A stretch of DNA of 64,000 nt from Solirubrobacter ginsenosidimutans (GTDB taxonomy: Bacteria; Actinomycetota; Thermoleophilia; Solirubrobacterales; Solirubrobacteraceae): contig NZ_JAPDOD010000024.1 in the NCBI RefSeq assembly GCF_027587205.1, positions 62,001 through 126,000 on the forward strand, in the 5' to 3' direction. The notes below the pieces were generated by a model, which was not told where the DNA came from, ran no database searches, and was given only the letters and a program-made list of their open reading frames with translations. Position 1 is the first letter of the stretch. Each line of letters starts with the position of its first letter. The position numbers were made by a program, and so were the translations under genes. Below, in pieces: positions 15,771 to 22,920 of this stretch.

Positions 15771-16796
15771 GTGAGTGCCCTGTCGCCTCGAACCTCATCG
15801 GCCACGTCACTGCCGCTCAGCGGCTATGACAAGCGCCTGATGCTCTTCGCGGGTCGCTCGAATCCCGAGCTGGCCGCGAAGATCGCCAACAAGCTGGGCC
15901 TCGAGCTCGGCGGAGTCACCCTCAAGACGTTCTCCAACGGCGAGGTCTATTGCCGTTACGAGGAGTCGATCCGAGGCGCTGACGTCTTCATCGTCCAGCC
16001 CACGTGCGGCAACCCGGCCACCGGCATCACGGCCAACGACGCGCTGATGGAGCTGCTGATCATGATCGACGCGGCAGTTGGCGCGTCGGCGCACCGGGTG
16101 ATCGCGGTGACCCCGTGGTTCGGCTACTCGCGCCAGGACAAGAAGTCCGCCCCGCGTGAGCCGATCTCCTCGCGTCTCGTGGCGCACATGCTCGAGGCGG
16201 CGGGCGCGGATCGCGTGCTCACGATGGACCTCCACGCCGGCCAGGTGCAGGGCTTCTTCTCCAAGCCCGTGGACCACATGACCGCGATGTTCATCCTCAC
16301 GCAGTTCTTCAACGACCAGCAGCTCGAGGACCTGGTCGTCGTCTCGCCGGACGCGGGCCGCGTGAAGCTGGCCAAGAAGTTCGCCGAGAAGGTCGGGGCC
16401 GAGCTGGCGATCCTCAACAAGGAGCGCCCCGCTCAGCAGGTCGCCGAGATCGCCTACGTCATCGGCGACGTCAAGGACAAGACCGCCGTGATCGTCGACG
16501 ACATCGTCGACACCGCCGGCACCCTGCGCGCCGCGGGCGAGACGGTCAAGGACGAGGGCGCCAAGCGCGTCTACGCCGCCGCCACCCACGCGGTGCTCTC
16601 CGGCAACGCTTTCGAGAACCTCGCGGCGAGCCCCTTCGAGCGCATCGTGACCACGGACACGATCCCGCTTCGCGAGGGCGCACCGGACAACATCACGGTG
16701 TTGTCCGTCGCCGACCTGCTGACGGACTCGATCCGCCGCATCTTCACCGACGACTCCGTCGCCGAGGTCTTCGGCGGCGAGAACCAGCTGTTCTGA
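15771..16796 (+). CDS. prs: Ribose-phosphate pyrophosphokinase
   Basis: Makes PRPP from ribose-5-phosphate and ATP for purine, pyrimidine, His and Trp synthesis. Motifs: FSNGEVYCRYEESIRG, the catalytic flexible-loop region FGYSRQDKKSAPREPISSR, the signature TMDLHAGQVQGFFSKPVDH, and the PRPP loop VIVDDIVDTAGTL. The start is ambiguous. GTG 15771 sits 10 nt after TACACT (leaderless type), while TTG 15735 would overlap the glmU stop as TTGA and add 12 residues. glmU-prs is a standard actinobacterial pair. Confidence 0.95.
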   Translation: MSALSPRTSSATSLPLSGYDKRLMLFAGRSNPELAAKIANKLGLELGGVTLKTFSNGEVYCRYEESIRGADVFIVQPTCGNPATGITANDALMELLIMIDAAVGASAHRVIAVTPWFGYSRQDKKSAPREPISSRLVAHMLEAAGADRVLTMDLHAGQVQGFFSKPVDHMTAMFILTQFFNDQQLEDLVVVSPDAGRVKLAKKFAEKVGAELAILNKERPAQQVAEIAYVIGDVKDKTAVIVDDIVDTAGTLRAAGETVKDEGAKRVYAAATHAVLSGNAFENLAASPFERIVTTDTIPLREGAPDNITVLSVADLLTDSIRRIFTDDSVAEVFGGENQLF

Positions 16797-17086
16797 GCGC
16801 CGCACGCCTCCAATCCCTGCTGGGCCTGGAGGACGACGAGCTGCTGCAGATCCTCGGCTCGGACCCGATCGCGGTGATCACGGGCGAGGAGGACCTGCGC
16901 CCGGAGATCCTGATCCTGCTGCAACTGCTCGAGGACAACCCGCCGCCGCGGGCGTGGATGCGCGCCGGCTCACCCAGTCCGCTGCAACGGCTCTTGCAAC
17001 AGGACTTCGGGGGCTTCGAGGACGCGCTGGGCGTCTATCGCGAAGAGGGCTTTGTTATCCGGAGGCGCGGGGGAACGAGCCGCTAG
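16793..17086 (+). CDS. Small unknown protein with probable CTG start
   Basis: Function unknown; the product is acidic and helical. The first canonical start is GTG 16874 (70 aa). The frame stays open and protein-like upstream as SAARLQSLLGLEDDELLQIL back to CTG 16793, which overlaps the prs stop as CTGA, the same geometry as other NTGA junctions in this window. There is no other NTG with that property, so a 97-aa product starting at CTG is proposed. The C-terminal part reads LQQDFGGFEDALGVYREEGF. Confidence 0.5.
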   Translation: MSAARLQSLLGLEDDELLQILGSDPIAVITGEEDLRPEILILLQLLEDNPPPRAWMRAGSPSPLQRLLQQDFGGFEDALGVYREEGFVIRRRGGTSR

Positions 17087-17129
17087 GCGAGTTCCCCCTG
17101 CGACCCGAGCCCGCAGGGCGAGGGTCGCA
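17069..17129. terminator. Two adjacent hairpins between convergent genes
   Basis: GGGGGAAC (17069-17076) pairs with GTTCCCCC (17091-17098) over a 14-nt loop that contains the stop codon region. TGCGACCC (17099-17106) pairs with GGGTCGCA (17122-17129), enclosing an inner GCCC/GGGC stem. They sit between a plus-strand and a minus-strand gene and have no clear T-run, so they would be structure-type or bidirectional terminators. Confidence 0.5.
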
Positions 17130-17131
17130 AA

Positions 17132-17413
17132 TCATTCGTCGTCGGGCTTAGGACGTTTCTCGCCGGGCCACGTACCGGTGAGATAGCGCCAGCCGATCGC
17201 GCCGTAGCGGTCGATCGCCACCCGCGTGACCTTGAAGATCACGCCCTGGAGCGCCGCCGCGCCGAGGACCTTGCCCCAGGGGGCCACCTCGGTCGTGCCC
17301 TTCGGCGGTTCCGCATTGTCGAGCTTGGTCCAGGCGAAGTCGAAGGCTCGCTTGCCGACGAGGCCGGCGAGGATGCCGAGGATGAGCCCGAACGGCTTGT
17401 AGAGGAGCTTCAC
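17132..17413 (-). CDS. DUF4235-like small membrane protein
   Basis: A 93-aa product with an N-terminal hydrophobic segment (KLLYKPFGLILGILAGLVG), then AWTKLDNAEPPKGT and a second amphipathic/hydrophobic segment. This layout is that of the actinobacterial DUF4235 family, whose function is unknown. GTG 17413 is the start: it fits the family N-terminus (VKLLYKP) and lies 8 nt after a -10 hexamer, giving a leaderless mRNA. Confidence 0.8.
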   Translation of the reverse strand: MKLLYKPFGLILGILAGLVGKRAFDFAWTKLDNAEPPKGTTEVAPWGKVLGAAALQGVIFKVTRVAIDRYGAIGWRYLTGTWPGEKRPKPDDE

Positions 17414-17421
17414 GGACGCCG

Positions 17422-17449
17422 AAGATACCCGTTTGGGCGGACTGTCCAA
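17422..17449 (-). promoter_or_regulatory. Leaderless sigma70-type promoter of the DUF4235 gene
   Basis: On the minus strand the -35 TTGGAC (17444-17449), a 16-nt spacer and the -10 TATCTT (17422-17427) are followed after 8 nt by GTG 17413. The expected transcription start coincides with the start codon. Confidence 0.6.
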
Positions 17450-17527
17450 TCGGCGGTGGCGTATTCGGACCGTCAGGCGGTAATGATGTTGGTTACAAGA
17501 GCCGACAATGCAGTCAGGAAGCACGCC

Positions 17528-18232
17528 ATGACTGGAGACCACGCAGACGACCTGCTCAAGCGAGCGCTCATCGACGCCGAGGCCGCGGCCTCGGTTGCCC
17601 TGCGCGTCACGCCCTTGAGCCTCTCGGAGGCACTGACCGTGGTCTTCCACGGCCGCAAGGATCTCGGGACGATCCAGACCTACGTCGCCCACGGCGGGCG
17701 CGGCGCCGGCGACGCCGTCGGCAAGGACGAGCTGATGCGGGTCCCCCTCGATCTCGACCTCGCCGCCGCCGAGGACCGCGAAGAGGCCGAGCACCTCTTC
17801 GCCGAGCAGGCCGGCGCGCTGCGCGACGCGCTGATCGGCGCCGACACCGTGCTCGACCTCTGGCGCGAGCCGTTCGAGGACCTCGTCGGAGACCACATCC
17901 GCGTCGACCGCCGGCTCAGGCTCGACGTCCGCCTGCCCGCCCACCGGCTCCTGCCCACCGCGCTCATCTCACCCGAGAAGCAGATCGTCGTCACCGCCGT
18001 ATGCAGCGCCCGGCCGCTCGCCGCGGGCCGGCCGCCGATGGGGATCGCCGTCGGTCAGCAGGACGTGGCGCGCGTCTATCCGCTCCCGGATGACCCGGAG
18101 CGCTGCCTGGAGGACTTCTTCCAGTTCGCGTCCGAGCGGGCGCACGAGCTCGCCGAGCAGCTCGGCCGCCAGGAGGCCTCGGTGCAGCGGTTCCTCGAAC
18201 TCTCAGGGGACGATTTTCATCAGACGGGATAA
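17528..18232 (+). CDS. Conserved-looking cytoplasmic protein, function unknown
   Basis: A 234-aa product with no signal peptide or membrane segment. ATG 17528 is chosen because AGGAAG lies 6 nt upstream; the frame is also open from GTG 17456. Features include SLSEALTVVFHGRKDLGTIQ, an acidic helical centre and an HELAEQLGRQEASVQRFLEL helix at the end. I do not recognise the family. It is divergent from the DUF4235 gene and followed 12 bp later by another unknown gene. Confidence 0.7.
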   Translation: MTGDHADDLLKRALIDAEAAASVALRVTPLSLSEALTVVFHGRKDLGTIQTYVAHGGRGAGDAVGKDELMRVPLDLDLAAAEDREEAEHLFAEQAGALRDALIGADTVLDLWREPFEDLVGDHIRVDRRLRLDVRLPAHRLLPTALISPEKQIVVTAVCSARPLAAGRPPMGIAVGQQDVARVYPLPDDPERCLEDFFQFASERAHELAEQLGRQEASVQRFLELSGDDFHQTG

Positions 18233-18244
18233 CTTGGGCGCCGC

Positions 18245-18697
18245 ATGCGGCGGACCCAAGTCCTGATCGTCGTCGGGTTCGGCGTCTTCGTCTTCCTCGG
18301 CATCTCGCTGATGCTCGCTCGCGCGTTGTCGGCGACCGGGACGGAGCGCAGCAAGGTGCAGGAGATCGCGGAGGCGCAAGCACGCGGCGACGCCAAGGCG
18401 GTGCTGCAACGCACCCCGGCGTGCGCGAAGGAGCCCGCCTGCGTGGCCGCGACCGACGCGTTCGTGGCCAAGCTCAAGCGGCCCGGCGACGTCGAGATCC
18501 TCCAGTACCAGCCGAGCGTGCAGCTGCCGCTCACCGACGCGGTCGGTACGGGCCGGGTCGCCTGGCGGGCGGGAGCCAACGGCTACCCGGTCGTCCAATG
18601 CGTGCGGGTGCGGCGCGACGGTCCGCTCTCCGGCGCCAATGTCGAGCTGCTCTCGATCTCCGCGCCCATCGGCCGCGAAGCGAGTTGTCCGACCTGA
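18245..18697 (+). CDS. Membrane-anchored secreted protein, function unknown
   Basis: A 150-aa protein with one N-terminal membrane segment (residues 7-28, VLIVVGFGVFVFLGISLMLA) and an extracytoplasmic domain. Four cysteines (two in TPACAKEPACVA, one in QCVRV and one near the C-terminus) could form disulfides. The family is not recognised. It lies 40 bp before the GH2 gene on the same strand, so co-expression is possible. Confidence 0.65.
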   Translation: MRRTQVLIVVGFGVFVFLGISLMLARALSATGTERSKVQEIAEAQARGDAKAVLQRTPACAKEPACVAATDAFVAKLKRPGDVEILQYQPSVQLPLTDAVGTGRVAWRAGANGYPVVQCVRVRRDGPLSGANVELLSISAPIGREASCPT

Positions 18698-18737
18698 GCG
18701 GAACTATCCGCCGGGGCCCGTGTTGAGATTGGCCGTG

Positions 18738-20618
18738 ATGAGGCCCCGCCTGCGTTTCCTCCTGCCTGTATTCGCGCTGCTGCTTTTCGCCCCGCAAGCC
18801 GCGCACGCCGCCGACAAGCCCACCGAGAAGGCGCTGTACCAGGACGGTCCTGAGGGCCGCTACCTGCTCGACGGCGAGTGGCTGTTCCGCCTCGACAACG
18901 AGGACCAGGGCGTCAAGCAGCGCTTCATGCGCCAGACGTCCTCAAGCGGCTGGAACAAGGTCACCGTGCCCAACGTCTGGAACCTCGGCGACCCGTCCAA
19001 TGAGTCGATGGCGGGCGGGATCGGCTGGTACCGCAAGGACTTCGAGCTCCCGAGTGCCGACGCCTCGCTGGCTTGGGCGTTCCGCTTCGAATCGGTCAAC
19101 TACCGCGCCGAGGTCTGGCTCAACGGCACGCCGCTGGGGAAGAACACCGGCGCCTACATCCCGTTCGAGATGGTCGCCAAGGCGCTCAAGCGCAAGGGCA
19201 CGAACCGCCTCGTGGTCCGCGTGGACTCGCGCCGCAAGATCACCGACTTCCCGCCCGCGGGCCTGAACACCGACGGCGTGCCGACCGGCGGCTGGTGGAA
19301 CTACTCGGGCATCCAGCGCGAGGTCTACCTGCGCAAGCTCGACACGATGGACTTCCAGAAGGTGCTGGTCAGGCCGGTGATCGACTGCGCGACCTGCCCG
19401 GCGAGCGTGCAGGCGAAGATCAATCTCAAGAACGTCACCAAGAGCGGCGAGCGGGCGACGATCACGGGCAAGTACGGCAACGACAAGCTCGACCTCGGCA
19501 CCAAGACGGTCCCGGCGAACGGGATCGTGGAGTTCTCCGACACGCTACACATCGACAAGCCGCGCCTGTGGTCGCCGAGCGACCCGCAGCTCTATGACGT
19601 CAGCTTCACCGTCCGCGTGGGCGGCAAGAAGGTCGCCGGCTACTCGCTGCACAGCGGGATCCGCTCGATCAAGGTCGTCAACGGCCGCTTGGTCCTCAAC
19701 GGGCAGTTCCTCAACGTCCGCGGCGTCGGCCTGCACGAGGACTCCAAGGCCCAGGGCTTCGCGATCGACAACGCCCGCCGCGACCAGCTGGTGCACGACG
19801 CCAAGGAGCTCGGCGCGACCGTCCTGCGCACGCACTACCCGCTGCACCCGTACACGCACGAGCTGGCGGACAAGCTCGGGCTGCTGATCTGGTCCGAGAT
19901 CCCGGTCTACAGCGTCAAGACCGAGGTCCTCAAGGAACCCGCGGTCCGGAGGCTGGCCGTCGAGGAGCTCTCAAAGAACATCAACGCCAACGAGAACCAC
20001 CCGTCGGTGATGCTCTGGTCGATCGGCAACGAGCTCTCATCGCAGCCTGGCCCGATCCAGGTCGCCTACATCAACGCGGCGGTCAAGTTCGCCAAGCAGA
20101 TGGACCCGACGCGCCCGGTCGGCCTCGCCGTCGCGGCGTACCCGAGCTCGCTCTGCCAGGCGGCGGAGTACACGTCGCTGGACGTGCTGGGGCTCAACGA
20201 CTACTTCGGCTGGTATCCGGGCCCGAGCGGGCAGATCTTCGATCGCACCAAGCTTTCCGGCTACCTCGACGCCGCCCGTGCCTGCTACCAGAAACAGGCG
20301 CTGATGATCACCGAGTTCGGCGCGGAGGCAAACCGCGACGGCCCGGTCGAGGAGAAGGGCACGTGGGCCTTCCAGTCGGACTGGATCAACTACCAGCTCG
20401 GCGTCATCGGCTCCAAGCCCTGGCTCAGCGGCGCGATCTACTGGGCGCTGAACGAGTTCTGGGTCCGGCCCGGGTGGGACGGCGGCAACCCGCGCCCCAC
20501 GCAGCCGATCCATCAGAAGGGCCTGATCACGTACGACGGCGTGCGCAAGCCCGCCTGGACCGACGTGCAGCGCGCCTACACGACGACCCAGCAGTTCATC
20601 CCGGCTACGAAGAAGTAA
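18738..20618 (+). CDS. Secreted glycoside hydrolase family 2 protein (beta-glucuronidase/galactosidase-like)
   Basis: A 626-aa exo-glycosidase with a signal peptide (cut after AHA, residue 24). Domains in order: jelly-roll sugar-binding (GIGWYRKDFELP; GGWWNYSGIQREVYL), an Ig-like sandwich (RLWSPSDPQLY), and a TIM barrel with LNGQFLNVRGVGLHEDS. The acid/base Glu is in WSIGNELSS (Glu432) and the nucleophile Glu in MITEFGAEA (Glu526). Both catalytic residues are intact. The GH2 substrate (glucuronide, galactoside or mannoside) cannot be fixed by eye. GTG 18735 is an alternative start. Its end overlaps the convergent small gene by 14 bp. Confidence 0.9.
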   Translation: MRPRLRFLLPVFALLLFAPQAAHAADKPTEKALYQDGPEGRYLLDGEWLFRLDNEDQGVKQRFMRQTSSSGWNKVTVPNVWNLGDPSNESMAGGIGWYRKDFELPSADASLAWAFRFESVNYRAEVWLNGTPLGKNTGAYIPFEMVAKALKRKGTNRLVVRVDSRRKITDFPPAGLNTDGVPTGGWWNYSGIQREVYLRKLDTMDFQKVLVRPVIDCATCPASVQAKINLKNVTKSGERATITGKYGNDKLDLGTKTVPANGIVEFSDTLHIDKPRLWSPSDPQLYDVSFTVRVGGKKVAGYSLHSGIRSIKVVNGRLVLNGQFLNVRGVGLHEDSKAQGFAIDNARRDQLVHDAKELGATVLRTHYPLHPYTHELADKLGLLIWSEIPVYSVKTEVLKEPAVRRLAVEELSKNINANENHPSVMLWSIGNELSSQPGPIQVAYINAAVKFAKQMDPTRPVGLAVAAYPSSLCQAAEYTSLDVLGLNDYFGWYPGPSGQIFDRTKLSGYLDAARACYQKQALMITEFGAEANRDGPVEEKGTWAFQSDWINYQLGVIGSKPWLSGAIYWALNEFWVRPGWDGGNPRPTQPIHQKGLITYDGVRKPAWTDVQRAYTTTQQFIPATKK

Positions 20619-20943
20619 TCCGGCGGCGCGACGGGCGCGCGGGCTCGAGTGGCTTGCGCGTCCGCACCCGGCGCCGGCCGGGATCGGCGAGCTTGTCGTG
20701 GCCGGAGCGCAGCCGGCGGTCGGACTGGACCGCGAACGGCAGCGGGATGCCTCCGGAGGGCGAGGTCTTCGGCTTGTCGCCCACGCGATCGTTGCCGCCT
20801 CCGCTGGAGTCGTCCTCGTCGTCCGGGGACCGCGACGACGCGCCGTCGGAGCGAAGGAACATCAGGAAGAGTGCGCCGCCAAGAACGAGGGCCACGAGGT
20901 GGAGGACACCGAAGATCACGAGCAGCTCCGCGTCGGAGGACAT
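20605..20943 (-). CDS. Small single-TM protein with basic cytoplasmic tail
   Basis: A 112-aa product: one membrane helix (about residues 6-28, LLVIFGVLHLVALVLGGALF), an acidic Ser-rich linker (DDEDDSSGGG) and a basic tail rich in Arg. Function unknown. ATG 20943 is preferred to ATG 20961 because a -10 hexamer ends 7 nt before it. The last 14 bp overlap the 3' end of the convergent GH2 gene. Confidence 0.65.
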   Translation of the reverse strand: MSSDAELLVIFGVLHLVALVLGGALFLMFLRSDGASSRSPDDEDDSSGGGNDRVGDKPKTSPSGGIPLPFAVQSDRRLRSGHDKLADPGRRRVRTRKPLEPARPSRRRITSS

Positions 20944-20950
20944 TGGAGAG

Positions 20951-20979
20951 TGAATACCCATCCCGGCCGCTGTCCATAA
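20951..20979 (-). promoter_or_regulatory. Leaderless promoter of the small TM gene
   Basis: On the minus strand TTATGG (20974-20979), a 17-nt spacer and TATTCA (20951-20956) precede ATG 20943 by 7 nt. Confidence 0.45.
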
Positions 20980-21047
20980 CCCAGGTTCGCTACCATGCTC
21001 GGCCGCTGTCGCGTCGAGAACCCCTGCCCGCGACGGCCTCCTAGATC

Positions 21048-21737
21048 ATGGCTGAATCCACGAAGCTCTCCCTCAACGCCCGCGATCCTGAAGGTTCGCG
21101 TACCGCCCGTCGGCTCCGCCGCACGGGCGAGGTGCCCGGCGTCATCTACGGCGGCGACGCTGAACCGTCGCACTTCTCCGTCGACGCGCGGATCCTGCGC
21201 AACACCCTTGCGCGTTCGGGCGCGATCCTCGACATCAGCATCGACGGGGGCAAGCCCTCGCCGGTGATCGTCAAGGATCTCCAGCGCCACCCGGTGCGAG
21301 GCGAGATCATGCACCTGGACCTCGTCCGGGTGAACATGAACGAGACGATCCACACCACGGTCGTGCTCGAGCTCGTCGGCGCGGATGAGACCCCCGGTGT
21401 CTCCGAGGGCGGCGTGCTCTCCCAGGAGACGCGCGAGGTCAACATCGAGGCGCTGCCCGGCGACATCCCGGACACGATCACGCACGACGTGTCGGCGATG
21501 CAGATCAACGACACGCTCACGCTGTCCGCGGTCACGGTGCCGGCCGGCATCACGCTGCTCGACGACCTCGAGACCGTGATCGCCACGATCACCCCGCCGA
21601 CGCTCGAGCCCGTCGAGGACGAGATCGAGACCGAGACGGCGCTCGTGGGTGAGGCCGGCGCGGCGGCCGAGGGCGACGCGGCCGAGGGCGACGCCGACGG
21701 TGGCGAGTCCACCGAGGCCTCCTCCGACGAGTCCTGA
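21048..21737 (+). CDS. rplY: Ribosomal protein bL25 (Ctc/TL5 type)
   Basis: The 5S-rRNA-binding protein of the 50S subunit, in the long CTC form: an N-terminal L25 domain (RRLRRTGEVPGVIYGGD; VIVKDLQRHPVRGEIMHLDL) and a C-terminal beta domain (DIPDTITHDVSAMQINDTL). It ends in an acidic, low-complexity tail of Glu/Ala/Asp/Gly repeats. 229 aa fits the actinobacterial form. Its TGA overlaps the CTG that is the probable pth start; rplY-pth is a conserved pair. Confidence 0.95.
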   Translation: MAESTKLSLNARDPEGSRTARRLRRTGEVPGVIYGGDAEPSHFSVDARILRNTLARSGAILDISIDGGKPSPVIVKDLQRHPVRGEIMHLDLVRVNMNETIHTTVVLELVGADETPGVSEGGVLSQETREVNIEALPGDIPDTITHDVSAMQINDTLTLSAVTVPAGITLLDDLETVIATITPPTLEPVEDEIETETALVGEAGAAAEGDAAEGDADGGESTEASSDES

Positions 21738-22294
21738 AGGTCTTCTCCTCCACACCGGTCGACTGGCTGATCGTCGGGCTCGGTAACCCCGGGCCCGGCT
21801 ACGTCGAGACGCCGCACAACGTCGGCTTCAAGGTCGCGGAGGAGCTGTCCCGGCGCTGGGATCTGCCCAAGCCGAAGAAGAAGTTCGCGGGTGAGCTGAG
21901 CGAAGGACGGACTCGTCCTGGCGGCCCCCGCGTTGCGGTCCTGAAGCCGCAGACCTACATGAACGAGGCCGGCCGCTCCGCCGGCCCCGCGCGTGGGTCG
22001 TTCAAGCTCGAGCTCGACCACGTGCTCGTGCTGCATGACGAGATCGACCTGCCGTTCGGGGACATCCGGGCACGGCTGGGCGGCGGTCTGGCCGGCCACA
22101 ACGGGCTGAAGTCCCTCAAGCGCGAGCTCGGCTCGGCCGAGTTCCACCGCGTGCGGATCGGCGTCGGGCGGCCGGACTCGACCGACCCGGACATCGTCGC
22201 CGCCTACGTGCTCGGCCGCTGGCGCCAGTCCTCCGCCGAGGTCGCCGACCTGATCTCGCGCGCGGCCGACGAGGCCGAGCGCGTCATCGGCTGA
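21734..22294 (+). CDS. pth: Peptidyl-tRNA hydrolase (probable CTG start)
   Basis: Recycles tRNA from dropped peptidyl-tRNAs. The required N-terminal signature WLIVGLGNPGPGYVETPHN is present (catalytic His28; Asn18), then KPQTYMNEAG, HDEIDLPFGDIRARLGGG and GHNGLKSL. The first ATG in frame (21959) would delete the active site, and no ATG, GTG or TTG exists between the rplY stop and the motif. CTG 21734 overlaps that stop (CTGA) and gives 186 aa, the normal Pth length. It reads THN as PHN, a minor change. The 3' end overlaps the convergent VOC gene by 11 bp. Confidence 0.93.
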   Translation: MKVFSSTPVDWLIVGLGNPGPGYVETPHNVGFKVAEELSRRWDLPKPKKKFAGELSEGRTRPGGPRVAVLKPQTYMNEAGRSAGPARGSFKLELDHVLVLHDEIDLPFGDIRARLGGGLAGHNGLKSLKRELGSAEFHRVRIGVGRPDSTDPDIVAAYVLGRWRQSSAEVADLISRAADEAERVIG

Positions 22295-22769
22295 ACGCCG
22301 CCAGCAGCGCGTCGAGGTCGAGCGGGAAGTTCACGAGGGCGAGCGCGCCGTCGGGGGTGCGTGGCCACTCGTCCACCGGTCGATCCCAGTAGAGCTCGAG
22401 CCCGTTCCCGTCGGGGTCGGCGAGATAGACGGATTCCGAAGCACCGTGATCCGACCCGTGGCTGACGGGATAGCCGCTGTCTCGAACCTGCCTGAGCGCC
22501 TTGGCGAGCGCCTCACGGGTCGGGTAGCGGATCGCGGCGTGGTAGAGGCCGGTGGTGCCGGGCGAGGGCGCTTGGCCGCCGGCGCTCTCCAGCGTGTTCA
22601 GCCCGATGTGATGGTGATACCCACCCGCGGCCAGAAACGCCAGCTGATCACCGATGCGGCCGGTGACGCCGAAGCCGAGCACGTCGCGATAGAAGGCAAG
22701 GGCGCGGTCCAGGTCAGCCACCTTCAGGTGGACATGCCCGATCTGCGCGCCGGGATCGATCGAATTCAT
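22284..22769 (-). CDS. VOC-family (glyoxalase/extradiol dioxygenase-like) protein
   Basis: A 161-aa protein with two beta-alpha-beta-beta-beta modules: HVHLKVADLDRALAFYRDVLGF at the start, then HHHIGLN, LYHAAIRYPT and SVYLADPDGNGLELYWD. Candidate metal ligands are the first His, the central His and the Glu in GLELY, as in CatE-like catechol 2,3-dioxygenases. Start ATG 22769 is chosen by this N-terminus. Substrate unknown. It is divergent from the LuxR regulator, with two palindromes between them. Confidence 0.85.
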   Translation of the reverse strand: MNSIDPGAQIGHVHLKVADLDRALAFYRDVLGFGVTGRIGDQLAFLAAGGYHHHIGLNTLESAGGQAPSPGTTGLYHAAIRYPTREALAKALRQVRDSGYPVSHGSDHGASESVYLADPDGNGLELYWDRPVDEWPRTPDGALALVNFPLDLDALLAAFSR

Positions 22770-22830
22770 GCCGCACACCCTCCCGCACCCCCCACCCGCC
22801 CACATTGGGGCCACCCCCAAACCGACCCCC

Positions 22831-22855
22831 GAACCTAAAGGGACTGTCCCTTTAT
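22831..22855. repeat. Palindromic 25-bp repeat, copy 1
   Basis: Contains the perfect 19-nt palindrome TAAAGGGACTGTCCCTTTA (22836-22854). The 25-bp unit recurs exactly 65 bp downstream. It lies in the 149-bp divergent region between the VOC gene and the LuxR regulator. Confidence 0.85.
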
Positions 22856-22895
22856 TTTCCGGACCTCGTCGGGGACCGCGCGGTGCGGCGAAGGC

Positions 22896-22920
22896 GAACC
22901 TAAAGGGACTGTCCCTTTAT
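22896..22920. repeat. Palindromic 25-bp repeat, copy 2, overlapping the LuxR start
   Basis: Identical to the unit at 22831-22855. The palindrome occupies 22901-22919, so its last base is the A of ATG 22919. It could be an operator or an RNA hairpin occluding that start; GTG 22931 is an alternative start outside it. Confidence 0.85.
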
